From Saprospiraceae bacterium (lineage in GTDB: Bacteria > Bacteroidota > Bacteroidia > Chitinophagales > Saprospiraceae): 64,000 nt of DNA. Both the position numbers and the translations under genes were made by a program. Every line of letters starts with the position of its first letter. Position 1 is the stretch's first letter. The notes beneath the pieces were generated by a model that worked only from the letters and a program-made list of their open reading frames with translations, did no database searches and was not told the origin of the DNA. Of this stretch, positions 1 to 9,164 are shown piece after piece. The DNA is taken from assembly GCA_019187225.1 (NCBI GenBank), contig JABAQQ010000001.1:124001-188000 (forward strand), in the 5' to 3' direction.

Positions 1-103
1 TGGGAACAGCCTTTCGCGCGTGGGTTCGATCCTTCCTTTGCATGGGGGCCGACGCGCGGACGGGAGTTTTACATTGGCTTTAATTTTAAACTGGAAAAAC
101 GGA

Positions 104-562
104 ATGTCGAAAACTGAACTGATGCTCGCCCTTTGGGAAGAGGGCCGCACCCGGTTAACCAATCTGTTTCCCGGAATTACCGCGGCGGACTTGCCGCGGC
201 GGCTGCACCCGCAATCCAATTCACTGGGTTGGTTGTTGCGGCACATCGGAGAAGTGGAGCATTTGTTTGCCAAAAATGTATTCGGAGTGCCCATCGAAGT
301 GCGGGTATCCACTGTTGGAAATTTGGTGAAAGACCACGGGCAATTCAACGACCGCGACGCATTGCTTGCGTATTTGGAGGATGCCCGCCGCGTACTGAGC
401 GCCGCATTTGAAAAACAAACGGAACCTGATTGGGAGGAGTATATCGAAACAAAAGAGTTCGGTCGAAAGACGAAAGCAGAGGCCCTGGCGCGCATTTCCA
501 CGCACACCGCCTGGCATGCCGGGCAGATTTCGCTGATCTTGAAATACGGGAGCACTTTCTAA
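104..562 (+). CDS. DinB family protein
   Basis: A 152-residue four-helix-bundle protein of the DinB/YfiT superfamily, thought to act as metal-dependent thiol transferases or stress proteins; the substrate here is unknown. His47 (in LLRHIGEVEH) and the C-terminal pair His134 and His138 (HTAWHAGQI) are spaced like the family's metal-binding triad. The frame is open further upstream, but conserved sequence begins at MSKTELM, so the ATG at 104 is preferred over a GTG at 20. It ends 20 bases before the arsenite exporter gene on the same strand, so the two may be co-transcribed. Family call is firm, function is not. Confidence 0.85.
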   Translation: MSKTELMLALWEEGRTRLTNLFPGITAADLPRRLHPQSNSLGWLLRHIGEVEHLFAKNVFGVPIEVRVSTVGNLVKDHGQFNDRDALLAYLEDARRVLSAAFEKQTEPDWEEYIETKEFGRKTKAEALARISTHTAWHAGQISLILKYGSTF

Positions 563-582
563 AACTTTATTGACAAACATAA

Positions 583-1635
583 ATGGCTCAAAACATTCTC
601 CCCAAACGCCTCGGCTTTCTTGATCGCTACCTTACCCTCTGGATATTCGCCGCCATGTTTCTTGGCGTTGGGCTGGGATATTTTGTTCCGGGAACCGCCG
701 CGTTCATCAACCAATTTCAAAGCGGTACCACGAACATTCCCATTGCCATCGGGCTTATCCTGATGATGTACCCGCCATTGGCCAAGGTGAAATACGAAGA
801 ATTGCCCAGGGTGTTTAAAAACACGCATATCCTCGGATTGTCGCTGGTGCAAAACTGGCTGATCGGCCCTGCGCTGATGTTCCTGCTGGCCGTCGTGTTT
901 TTGCAGGATAAGCCGGAGTATATGGTGGGGCTGATCATGATCGGCATTGCGCGTTGCATTGCGATGGTGATCGTGTGGAACGACCTGGCAAAAGGCGACA
1001 ACGAGTACGTAGCGGGTCTGGTGGCATTCAACAGCATATTCCAGGTGTTTTTTTACAGTGTGTATGCGTGGTTCTTTGTGACGGTGTTGCCGCCTTTCTT
1101 CGGCATCGAAGGGGTGGAAGTCAACGTCAGCATCAGTCAGATTGCCGAAAGTGTGTTCATCTATTTGGGGATACCATTCCTGGCGGGAATGATTACCCGA
1201 TATATCTTGATAAGAAGGAAGGGAAAAGAATGGTATCAGCAGGTATTCATCCCGAAGATCAGCCCGGTTACGCTTGTTTCACTGTTGTTCACCATTGTAG
1301 TGATGTTCAGTTACAAGGGCAATCTGATCGTGCAAATTCCCATGGATGTAGTGCGAATCGCTATTCCGTTGATCCTGTATTTCGTCATCATGTTTTTCAG
1401 CGCTTTTTTTCTGGCCAAACGCGCCGGCGCTGATTACGCCAAAAGCACTTCCCTGGCCTTCACGGCTGCGGGCAACAACTTCGAACTGGGTATCGCGGTT
1501 GCCATCGCGGTGTTCGGTATTGATTCCGGAGTGGCTTTCGCAGCCGTTATCGGGCCGCTCATCGAAGTCCCGGTTTTGATCCTATTGGTCAATGTAGCTT
1601 TGAAGCAGCAAAAGAATTTCCCTGGTACTGATTGA
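583..1635 (+). CDS. acr3: Acr3-type arsenite efflux permease
   Basis: A 350-residue inner-membrane protein with about ten hydrophobic segments, matching the ACR3 branch of the bile/arsenite/riboflavin transporter superfamily. It exports arsenite (and in some members antimonite) using the proton gradient. The conserved cysteine segment GIARCIAMV with the following [12 protein letters not shown], and the helix [10 protein letters not shown] with its functional glutamate, are both present. Length is typical. No arsR or arsC lies within view; those genes may be outside the window to the left. The stop codon is followed at once by an inverted word array. Confidence 0.93.
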   Translation: MAQNILPKRLGFLDRYLTLWIFAAMFLGVGLGYFVPGTAAFINQFQSGTTNIPIAIGLILMMYPPLAKVKYEELPRVFKNTHILGLSLVQNWLIGPALMFLLAVVFLQDKPEYMVGLIMIGIARCIAMVIVWNDLAKGDNEYVAGLVAFNSIFQVFFYSVYAWFFVTVLPPFFGIEGVEVNVSISQIAESVFIYLGIPFLAGMITRYILIRRKGKEWYQQVFIPKISPVTLVSLLFTIVVMFSYKGNLIVQIPMDVVRIAIPLILYFVIMFFSAFFLAKRAGADYAKSTSLAFTAAGNNFELGIAVAIAVFGIDSGVAFAAVIGPLIEVPVLILLVNVALKQQKNFPGTD

Positions 1636-1765
1636 CATTGGACTGTTGGACGTTGGACTGTTGGATACCGTCCAGCAGTCCAATGTCCAACGTCCAGCAG
1701 TCCAATGTCCAACAGTCCAATGTCCAACGTCCAACAATCCAATGTCCAACGTCCAACAATCCAGC
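1636..1765. repeat. Inverted word array, GTCCAAC family
   Basis: Immediately after the acr3 stop comes a G/T-rich arm (1636-1667, words such as TTGGACTG and TTGGACGT), then a longer C/A-rich arm (1668-1762) built from GTCCAACA, GTCCAACG and GTCCAATG. The arms are reverse complements, so a transcript would fold into a long, slippable hairpin in the leader of the metallophosphoesterase gene. The array fills the whole gap between the two genes. The same words recur at 29.4 and 35.7 kb. Confidence 0.9.
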
Positions 1766-1775
1766 GTCTTTGACT

Positions 1776-2552
1776 ATGACCATCGCCCTTTTCTCCGACA
1801 TCCACGCCAACCTTCCCGCGCTCGAAGCCTTTTTCGCCGACGTGGACAAACGCCGCCCCGACCAGATCTTTTGTCTCGGCGACCTCGTGGGCTACAACAT
1901 CTGGCCGAATGAGGTCATCCGCGCCATCCGCGAACGCGGCATCCCGACCATCGCCGGCAACTACGATTTCGGCATCGGGCGGGCGAGCGACGATTGCGGC
2001 TGCGCGTACAAAACCGATGAGGAAAAAGCGAACGGGGCGGTATCTATCTCTTTTACCAACCAGATTGTACAACCGGCTGAACGCCAATACTTGCGCGAAT
2101 TGCCGAAACACATCCGGCTCGAATTCGAACTGACCGACGGCGACCCGCTCCTGGTGTTGTTCGTGCACGGCAGCCCGCGGAAGATCAACGAATACCTTTT
2201 TGAGGACCGCGATGAAAAGAGCCTGCTCCGCATCCTCGAAAGCGCCAATGCCGACGTCTTGTGTTTCGGGCACACGCACAAGCCATACCATCGTATCCTG
2301 AATTCCGGCACGGATACCGAACCGCATTTCCGCCATGCTATCAACACTGGCTCCGTCGGCAAACCCAAAGACGGCGACCCGCGCGGCGGTTACGTTCTCC
2401 TGCATTTTGACGAAAATACCAGCATTCGCCGGGCAGACAGCCTTCGGGTGGAGTTCGTTCGCTTTGAATACGACGTGGAAAAAGCAGCCCGTGCGGTGGA
2501 GGAAAGCCCGTTGCCGGATGCGTATGCGACGGCGCTGAGAGAGGGGAAATAG
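1776..2552 (+). CDS. Metallophosphoesterase (YfcE/MJ0936-like)
   Basis: A 258-residue cytoplasmic calcineurin-like phosphoesterase. It shows the dimetal motif series in order: FSDIHANL (Asp8, His10) at the N-terminus, CLGDLVGY, AGNYDF in place of the more usual GNHD, FVHGSP, and FGHTHKPY. The family hydrolyses phosphodiesters or phosphomonoesters; the substrate cannot be told from sequence. The open frame extends upstream into the word array, but those codons are repeat-derived, so the ATG at 1776 directly after the array is chosen. A strong terminator follows the gene. Confidence 0.88.
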   Translation: MTIALFSDIHANLPALEAFFADVDKRRPDQIFCLGDLVGYNIWPNEVIRAIRERGIPTIAGNYDFGIGRASDDCGCAYKTDEEKANGAVSISFTNQIVQPAERQYLRELPKHIRLEFELTDGDPLLVLFVHGSPRKINEYLFEDRDEKSLLRILESANADVLCFGHTHKPYHRILNSGTDTEPHFRHAINTGSVGKPKDGDPRGGYVLLHFDENTSIRRADSLRVEFVRFEYDVEKAARAVEESPLPDAYATALREGK

Positions 2553-2596
2553 AGGATGATAATGCTCTGAAAGTCAGTCTTAAAAACAGTTTTTTC

Positions 2597-2629
2597 AACC
2601 GGGCGGCATGATTTGCCGCCCGGTTTTTT
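2597..2629 (+). terminator. Rho-independent terminator after metallophosphoesterase
   Basis: A 12-bp perfect GC-rich stem (2597-2608 with 2614-2625) with a 5-base loop is followed by a T-run. It lies about 45 bases after the phosphoesterase stop and isolates it from the large T9SS gene downstream. Confidence 0.9.
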
Positions 2630-2811
2630 TGTATTCCTGCCGGTCGGTCAACCGACGGGCCCCGGACAAACTTAACCTTAACTTAAACTGCTTTTTGCCC
2701 GATTCAGGTGGCCTTCGGGGGAATTTTGCAGTCGAAAACGCAATCCTTTCGCCCTGCCCTGCAAAACAAAACGAGACAAGGATTACAGTTCAAATAAAAC
2801 ACAACCAATCT

Positions 2812-5800
2812 ATGAACAAGGCACTTTACCTGCTTTTCCTGGGAACCCTGCTTGGCTTCCAATCAATTGCACAAACGGTTGTCAATATCACCGATGCTGA
2901 TATCGCACCCGGTCAGACCGTAAACTGGACGAGAAACAACGTTTATCTGCTCGACGGTCTGGTATTCGTGGATTCCACCGCCACGCTGAACATCGAAGCA
3001 GGCACAGTAGTGAAATTTACTTCCAACCAGACGGTTGGCGCACCTTCCGCGTTGATCGTGGCGCGCGGAGGCAAAATATTTGCGGAGGGTACGCCGGACG
3101 AACCTATTATTTTCACAGCAGAAGCGGACGACGTGAACGACCCGCTCGATCTGGGGCCGAAAGACAATTCACTGTGGGGCGGTGTGGCGCTGTTGGGCAG
3201 AGGCATTACTCAGAAAAACGGCAACCCACAGGCAATTCTTGAAGGCATTGACCCGCTCGAAGTGCGCGGATATTACGGAGGTAATGACAATGCCGACAAC
3301 TCAGGTGTTTTGCGATATGTTTCTATTCGCCACTGCGGTCGCGCTTTTCAGACTGGTAGCGAACTCAATGGTCTGAGCCTTGCAGCCGTAGGCAGCGAGA
3401 CGGAACTGGATTTCATTGAAATCTACGCCAGTTCCGACGACGGCATCGAATTCTTCGGCGGCGCACCCAACCTGAAACACGCGATCGTTGCCTGGGCTGA
3501 GGACGACTCTTACGACTGGGACGAAGTATACACCGGCAAAGGCCAGTTCTGGTTCTCCATCCAGCGCGACGACGTGGCCGACCTCGGCGGCGAACTCGAC
3601 GGCACCACGCCGGACGACGCGACGCCTTATTCCAATCCTACGGTATACAACTGGACACACATCGGATCGGGCGCAGGCGCTGCCTCCGCCAACCCACTGG
3701 GCTGGTTGTTCCGCGCCGGCACAGCCGGTACGGTGGCTAATTCGATCGTGACGGGCCAAAAAAACAAAGCCATCGAAGTGCAGGACAAAGCCGCACCAGC
3801 CAACGATGCCTACACCAAGATGCTCAACGGCGAGTTGAAAATCCTCAACAACCTGTTCTGGGCCAACGGCAGCAACACCACGATTGACAACAACGGCATC
3901 ATCCGCGTCACTTCCGGTACCCCCGACGACGCCGACGCTTCCGACCTGGCCGCCAACCTGGTTACAAACAAGAATACCATTTCCAATCCCGAAATCCAGA
4001 GCATCAGCCGCGAGCAAAATCAACTGCTCGACCCCCGGCCGGCAGGCAACACGTCCGTAACAACCGATCTGGCAGCCTACCCGAACGATCCGTTCTTCGA
4101 TAAAGTAAATTACAAAGGCGCTTTCGGGCCTTTCGCCGGCCAGATGTGGGCGCGCGGCTGGACGGCGCTCGACCGCAACGAGCACCTGAAACCCCTGGAC
4201 AATGGCGGCACGACTGTTTTCATCAATGACAACAGCATCAAACCCTGCGAAACGGTTACCTGGACGAAAGACAAAACCTATGTTGTTGACGGCCTGACGT
4301 TTGTTGACGATTGCGCTACACTGAACATCGAAGCCGGCACGGTGGTGAAATTCACCTCGAACCAAACGGTTGGCGCACCCTCTGCGCTGATCGTGGCCAG
4401 CGGCGGCAAAATCTTCGCAGAAGGCACCGCCGACGATCCGATCATTTTCACGGCAGAATCCGACGACGTGAACGACCCGCTCGACCTCGGTCCGAAAGAC
4501 AACTCGCTCTGGGGTGGTATTGCCATCCTCGGCAAAGGCGTTACGCAAAAAAATGGCAACCCCACCGCTATTGTCGAAGGTATTGACCCGAACGAACTCC
4601 GCGGCACTTACGGCGGCAACGACAATACGGACAACTCCGGCGTATTAAAATATGTCTCTATCCGCCACTGTGGCCGGGCTTTCCAGACCGGCAGCGAACT
4701 CAACGGTCTGACGCTTGCAGCAGTGGGCAGCGGCACTACGCTCGACCACATCGAGATTTACGCCAGCTCCGACGACGGTATCGAATTCTTCGGCGGCGCT
4801 CCCAACCTGAAATACGCTTCGGTGGCTTGGGCTGAAGACGACTCTTACGACTGGGACGAGGTATACACCGGCAAAGGCCAGTTCTGGTTCTCTATCCAGC
4901 GCGACGACGTGGCCGACCTCGGCGGCGAACTCGATGGCACGACGCCCGACGACGGTACGCCTTATTCCAATCCTACTGTCTATAACTGGACACACGTAGG
5001 TTCGGGCGCCGGCGCTGCCGCTGCCAACCCACTGGGCTGGTTGTTCCGCGCCGGTACCGCCGGTACGGTGGCCAACTCCATTGTGACGGGCCAAAAAAAC
5101 AAAGCCATCGAAGTGCAGGACAAAGCCGCACCGGCCAACGATGCCTACACCAAGATGCTCAACGGCGAGTTGAAAATCCTCAACAACCTGTTCTGGGCCA
5201 ACGGCAGCAACACCACGATTGACAACAACGGCATCATCCGCGTCACTTCAGGCACCCCCGACGACGCCGACGCTTCCGACCTGGCTGCCAATCTCGTTGC
5301 CAACCAAAATGCCATTGCCGACCCGCAAATCGTCAGCATCAGCCGTGAACAGAACAACCAACTCGACCCGCGCGTAAAAGAAGGTTCGGCCGCTTACTCA
5401 AGTCTGGCTGCCTATCCGAATGATCCCTTCTTTACTGCAGTCAACTACAAAGGCGCCTTCGATAACTGCTACAGCGACATGTGGCTGGCCGGCTGGACTG
5501 CCCTGGAACAAAACAGCCACCTGGCCCCGGCTCCCGCTACGGACTGCGTGGTAGGCACCGAAGACCTCGACAACAGCCTTGTCAGCATCTTCCGCATTTT
5601 CCCGAACCCAGCCCACAACATGTTCATTGTCGAATCACAATTCGACCGCGAAGTGAGCATCGAAATTTTCGATATGTCGGGCCGCCTCGTTTCGAACCTG
5701 AATTCGATCCCGACCGGCCAGCACCGGGTTGAGATCAATACCCTCGTGCCGGGCATGTATGTCATCAAGTTCCGCACGGAAGAGGGCAAAGTGATCGCTA

Positions 5801-5820
5801 AAAAATTGATAGTAGAATAA
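2812..5820 (+). CDS. T9SS-exported protein with two 445-residue repeats
   Basis: A 1002-residue secreted protein. Residues 1-22 (MNKALYLLFLG...SIAQ) form a signal peptide. Two long homologous repeats follow (about 24-468 and 469-910, period exactly 445 codons), each with beta-strand-rich segments such as LNIEAGTVVKFTSNQ, IIFTAE, LWGG, VSIRHCGR, SDDGIEFFGGAPN and WFSIQRDD, suggestive of a right-handed beta-helix. The last 80 residues (IFRIFPNPAHNMF...KLIVE) are a type A T9SS sorting domain, so it should be anchored at the cell surface. The TonB receptor gene follows on the same strand, behind a terminator. The function of the repeats is not known to me; a surface ligand-binding partner of the receptor is an inference. 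Confidence 0.85.
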   Translation: MNKALYLLFLGTLLGFQSIAQTVVNITDADIAPGQTVNWTRNNVYLLDGLVFVDSTATLNIEAGTVVKFTSNQTVGAPSALIVARGGKIFAEGTPDEPIIFTAEADDVNDPLDLGPKDNSLWGGVALLGRGITQKNGNPQAILEGIDPLEVRGYYGGNDNADNSGVLRYVSIRHCGRAFQTGSELNGLSLAAVGSETELDFIEIYASSDDGIEFFGGAPNLKHAIVAWAEDDSYDWDEVYTGKGQFWFSIQRDDVADLGGELDGTTPDDATPYSNPTVYNWTHIGSGAGAASANPLGWLFRAGTAGTVANSIVTGQKNKAIEVQDKAAPANDAYTKMLNGELKILNNLFWANGSNTTIDNNGIIRVTSGTPDDADASDLAANLVTNKNTISNPEIQSISREQNQLLDPRPAGNTSVTTDLAAYPNDPFFDKVNYKGAFGPFAGQMWARGWTALDRNEHLKPLDNGGTTVFINDNSIKPCETVTWTKDKTYVVDGLTFVDDCATLNIEAGTVVKFTSNQTVGAPSALIVASGGKIFAEGTADDPIIFTAESDDVNDPLDLGPKDNSLWGGIAILGKGVTQKNGNPTAIVEGIDPNELRGTYGGNDNTDNSGVLKYVSIRHCGRAFQTGSELNGLTLAAVGSGTTLDHIEIYASSDDGIEFFGGAPNLKYASVAWAEDDSYDWDEVYTGKGQFWFSIQRDDVADLGGELDGTTPDDGTPYSNPTVYNWTHVGSGAGAAAANPLGWLFRAGTAGTVANSIVTGQKNKAIEVQDKAAPANDAYTKMLNGELKILNNLFWANGSNTTIDNNGIIRVTSGTPDDADASDLAANLVANQNAIADPQIVSISREQNNQLDPRVKEGSAAYSSLAAYPNDPFFTAVNYKGAFDNCYSDMWLAGWTALEQNSHLAPAPATDCVVGTEDLDNSLVSIFRIFPNPAHNMFIVESQFDREVSIEIFDMSGRLVSNLNSIPTGQHRVEINTLVPGMYVIKFRTEEGKVIAKKLIVE

Positions 5821-5836
5821 TCTCATCTGTATCGCA

Positions 5837-5880
5837 AAAGCAGCGGGTTTTCATTTGAAAACCCGCTGCTTTCTTTCATT
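5837..5880 (+). terminator. Terminator hairpin between T9SS gene and TonB receptor
   Basis: A perfect 16-bp stem (5837-5852 with 5857-5872) and 4-base loop are followed by a T-rich tract. It lies 17 bases after the T9SS gene stop. An apparent TTG start for the next gene falls inside the second arm and is therefore rejected. Confidence 0.88.
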
Positions 5881-5908
5881 TCAGTTCATTTTTTTCATTT
5901 TCCTAACC

Positions 5909-8854
5909 ATGAGAAAGTACTTCTCTGTTCTCACTCTTTCAATATTCTCCTGCTTTTTCGTGCAGCAGGCTTTTGCCCAAAAGGCAGTGATCGCTGGTAA
6001 AGTCATTGATAAATCTACCGGCGAAACCCTGATCGGCGCTACCGTCAAAGCGGTCAATGCTACGACTACGACCGGCGCCATTACCGACTACGACGGCAAT
6101 TACACTTTCACAGTCGAACCGGGCATTTACTCGGTCAGTTGCACGTACACTTCCTATCAGAACTTTACCGTCGAAGGTTTCGAAGCAAAATCTCAAGCCG
6201 CCAACAATTTGGACATCGTGATGACTTCGGAGGACTTCGCGCTCACCGAGATTGTCGTCACCGCTACCCAGGTGCGCAATACCGACGCGTCGCTCATCGC
6301 ACTGCAACGAAAAGCGCTTTCTATTCAGGACGGTATTTCTTCGCAACAAATCAGCCGCACCGGAGTATCCAATGCCGCCGACGCCATGAAACAGGTGACC
6401 GGCGCAGTAGTGGAAGGCGGCAAATTCATCGTCATGCGCGGCTTGGGCGACCGCTACTCGATCTCGCAACTCAACGGCATCACCATGCCGAGCACCGACC
6501 CGTACCGCAACAGCTCGAGCCTCGACCTCATCCCCTCGCAAATGGTGGACAACATCATCACGATGAAAACTTTCACGCCCGACCTGCCGGGTAATTTCTC
6601 CGGCGGTCTCGTGAATGTGACCACCAAGTCATTCCCCGATAAATTCAACATGTATTTCAGCCTGACCTCGTCGTACAATACCCAGTCCTCGATGATTGAC
6701 AATTTTCAGGGGCACGGCGCGGATGCAGGCAAACGCGACTGGCTCGGCTTCGACGACGGCGGACGCGATATTCCCGATATCTTGCTCGACCCGGAAAACC
6801 GCAAGTTGCTGACGCAGGACGCCTATATCGCGGCGCGCAATCCGAGGAATGCCAACGGTGCGCCTATACGCGAATTATTGAACGAATCGTCACGCCAACT
6901 GAGCAATGTCTTTACACCGACACCCAAATCCACGCCGCTCAATTATGGAGTCAATTTCTCCATCGGCGACAACAAACGCCTCTTTGGCAACAACCTCGGC
7001 TATACGATCGGGCTCAATTATTCGCGGGAGTTCACGCATTACGACGGCGGCGTCGTCAATACGTATGTCACCAGCGATCCGCAAACGCTGTTCGGCTATC
7101 AATCGCTCAAAGAATCGAAAAGCACTGAAACGCCGCATTTGGGTGGTCTTTTCAACCTTGCCTATAAATTCGGCAACAACCACGGTATCAGTTTCAATAC
7201 GATATACAACAACGACGCGGACATCATCGGGCGCTCACAATCAGGTTCTTACATCGGGCAGGTGTCCACTCCGGGCGCTACCTTTATGACCAATTCACTC
7301 GAGTTCATTCAACGCCAGTATGTATCGTACCAGTTGAGCGGCAAACACGTTTTTCCCGGCTTGAGAGGCGCGGAGATCGAATGGAGCGGATCTATGAACA
7401 ACTCCTTCCAGAAAGAGCCCGACACCCGCTATTTCGCTTACCTGAATTATATTGACGACGACGGTAACAATACCTACGCCATCAACGACGCCGAATTCCG
7501 CCCGCCCTATCACTTCTTCCGCGATTTGCAGGATGAAGCGAAAGAAGCCAAAATTGACGTCACTCTGCCTTTCCTGCGCCGTGGCAATGCAAACAGCACC
7601 AACAGCATCAAGTTTGGCGGACTGTACAGCAACATGACGCGCTCTTTTGAAGAATACCAGTTTTCGCACCAGCGCCACGGCGGTGTGCCGCAAAGCCTGT
7701 ACTTCAACAACTACCAGGGCGATTTCGGCGGTTTTTTCAATTATGACAACTTCGGTGTGGTTGATACCACCTACTTCGAACAATATCCCGATTCCGTCCG
7801 ACAGTACACTATCGGATATCACTACGTCAATCAGGTGAACAACAAAAATTTCTACAACGGCGATCAGACCATCGCAGCGGCTTACCTGATGGGCGTTTAT
7901 AACGTGCTGCCGCGTCTGAAACTCATCGCCGGTGTGCGTATGGAAACGACGGATATGGAAGTGGTGAGCCGCGACACTTCTGTGGATAAAAGTGTCATTG
8001 ACCTGACCGACTACCTTTATTCAGCCAACCTGATCTATTCGCTCACGGAAAAATCAAACCTGCGCTTGGCAGCATCCAGAACGCTGGCGCGGCCGAATAT
8101 GCGCGAATTGGCGCCCTTCGCCCAGTTCGATACCAAAAACGGCTTTTTCAACGTCGGCAATCCCAATCTGACGCGCACGCTGATCCAGAACTACGACCTG
8201 CGTTACGAATTGTACCCCGACATGGGCGAGTTGCTGGCCGTCAGCCTTTTCTTCAAGCGCTTCGACGATCCCATTTTGCGCCGCTTCGACCCTACTGCCA
8301 CCATTCCGACGCTGGGCTACACCAATATTGACAATGCCCGCGTATATGGCGCGGAAGTGGAATGGCGCAAGAACCTCGGCTTTATCGGCGGCAATTTTAT
8401 GCAAAACATGTACCTCGGCGCCAACTTTGCACTCATCAAATCGGAGTACGACATTCCACAGGACGAATTGAATTCTTCGCGTGGTGTGGACTCCACCTAC
8501 AACCAGACGACCCGTCCCTTCCAAAGCCAGGCACCGTATATCGCCAACATCGTGTTGTCGTACATCAACCCCAACGAAGGTTGGGAATCGTCGCTGTCGT
8601 TCAACGTATCGGGCCGCCGGCTCTACAACATCTCGCTGGCCGCCACGCCCGATGTGTACGAAGAGCCGTTCCCGCTGCTCAATTTTAACCTGACGAAACG
8701 GTTCGCCAACCACTACCAATTTACCTTCTCTGCCCGCAACATCCTGAACCCGTTGAATAAAAAAACGCAGGATTTTAAAGGCACCAAGTACGTTGCAGAA
8801 TCCTACAACATCGGTACGACCCTTGGGCTTGGATTCGCGTACTTCATCCGGTAA
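5909..8854 (+). CDS. TonB-dependent receptor with carboxypeptidase-like domain
   Basis: A 981-residue outer-membrane receptor. After a signal peptide (MRKYFSVLTLSIF...AFAQ) comes a carboxypeptidase-regulatory-like beta-sandwich (AGKVIDKSTGETLIGATVK, about 25-105), then a plug domain (about 115-230, including MRGLGDRYSISQLNG) and a long beta-barrel ending in aromatic-rich strands (LGFAYFIR). It imports a ligand too large for porins using TonB energy. The lack of SusC signature features and the absence of a SusD neighbour argue against a classical SusCD pair; the preceding surface protein may be its partner instead. The ATG at 5909 gives a clean signal peptide. Confidence 0.9.
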   Translation: MRKYFSVLTLSIFSCFFVQQAFAQKAVIAGKVIDKSTGETLIGATVKAVNATTTTGAITDYDGNYTFTVEPGIYSVSCTYTSYQNFTVEGFEAKSQAANNLDIVMTSEDFALTEIVVTATQVRNTDASLIALQRKALSIQDGISSQQISRTGVSNAADAMKQVTGAVVEGGKFIVMRGLGDRYSISQLNGITMPSTDPYRNSSSLDLIPSQMVDNIITMKTFTPDLPGNFSGGLVNVTTKSFPDKFNMYFSLTSSYNTQSSMIDNFQGHGADAGKRDWLGFDDGGRDIPDILLDPENRKLLTQDAYIAARNPRNANGAPIRELLNESSRQLSNVFTPTPKSTPLNYGVNFSIGDNKRLFGNNLGYTIGLNYSREFTHYDGGVVNTYVTSDPQTLFGYQSLKESKSTETPHLGGLFNLAYKFGNNHGISFNTIYNNDADIIGRSQSGSYIGQVSTPGATFMTNSLEFIQRQYVSYQLSGKHVFPGLRGAEIEWSGSMNNSFQKEPDTRYFAYLNYIDDDGNNTYAINDAEFRPPYHFFRDLQDEAKEAKIDVTLPFLRRGNANSTNSIKFGGLYSNMTRSFEEYQFSHQRHGGVPQSLYFNNYQGDFGGFFNYDNFGVVDTTYFEQYPDSVRQYTIGYHYVNQVNNKNFYNGDQTIAAAYLMGVYNVLPRLKLIAGVRMETTDMEVVSRDTSVDKSVIDLTDYLYSANLIYSLTEKSNLRLAASRTLARPNMRELAPFAQFDTKNGFFNVGNPNLTRTLIQNYDLRYELYPDMGELLAVSLFFKRFDDPILRRFDPTATIPTLGYTNIDNARVYGAEVEWRKNLGFIGGNFMQNMYLGANFALIKSEYDIPQDELNSSRGVDSTYNQTTRPFQSQAPYIANIVLSYINPNEGWESSLSFNVSGRRLYNISLAATPDVYEEPFPLLNFNLTKRFANHYQFTFSARNILNPLNKKTQDFKGTKYVAESYNIGTTLGLGFAYFIR

Positions 8855-8922
8855 CATTCCCCGGATACCCAGACTTGGATACAGATTTCAGTAGTTTAAA
8901 GGTTAGGAATTTGACTACGCAA

Positions 8923-8957
8923 ACCCGGGCGACGCAAGTTGCGCCGGGTTTTTCTTT
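8923..8957 (+). terminator. Terminator after TonB receptor
   Basis: The arms AACCCGG (8923-8929) and CCGGGTT (8944-8950) flank a partly paired GCG/CGC interior and are followed by TTTCTTTT. This closes the receptor transcript and marks the left edge of the AT-richer block. Confidence 0.8.
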
Positions 8958-8995
8958 TGGTGCAGAAGTCCGGTTTTGAAAAAAACTCAAATAAA

Positions 8996-9051
8996 TCCTG
9001 TTTAACTCCGCATTTGTCCTATTTTGCCCGTCGCCGGCCAAACTACTTTTG
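8996..9051 (+). promoter_or_regulatory. Operator/promoter A of the AraC block
   Basis: A direct repeat TCCTGTT (8996) and TCCTATT (9017), spaced 21 bp, is followed exactly 27 bp after the second TCC by a Bacteroidota -7 element TACTTTTG (9044-9051). The same repeat spacing and the same 27-bp distance occur at 10026 and 13049. The second half-site would lie just upstream of the polymerase -33 contact, a position typical of activators. It faces the AraC gene, suggesting autoregulation. Confidence 0.7.
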
Positions 9052-9125
9052 TACTAAAGTAAATCACATTAAAAATCAATGAAATGCACCGGGTGAGTTC
9101 GCATCTATTGGTTTTCATCGGCAAC

Positions 9126-9164
9126 ATGCCGTCCAATTCATTGATTAGTAATATTTTAGAATGA
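9126..9164 (+). CDS. Possible 12-codon leader ORF coupled to araC-type gene
   Basis: ATG at 9126 opens a 12-residue frame (MPSNSLISNILE) whose TGA stop overlaps the regulator's ATG as ATGA. It lies inside the predicted leader of that gene. Such an overlap would allow translational coupling. A five-codon mini-ORF also starts at 9079. Both could be chance; there is no clear ribosome-binding site to support them. Confidence 0.25.
   Translation: MPSNSLISNILE

Noticed and set aside
19-45. T-arm-like GGGTTCGATCC suggesting the end of a tRNA
   Set aside because: The flanking bases do not form a 5-bp T stem or a matching acceptor stem, and the window begins too close to judge.
1635-1780. CRISPR-like repeat arrays
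   Set aside because: Words are contiguous and inverted, with no unique spacers of constant length and no cas genes anywhere in the window.
3301-4548. Long antisense frame under the T9SS repeat protein (415 codons)
   Set aside because: It mirrors the high-GC third-position pattern of the sense gene and repeats with it; composition is unlike a real protein.
5855-5908. TTG start for the TonB receptor
   Set aside because: It lies inside the second arm of a terminator stem; ATG 5909 gives a proper signal peptide.
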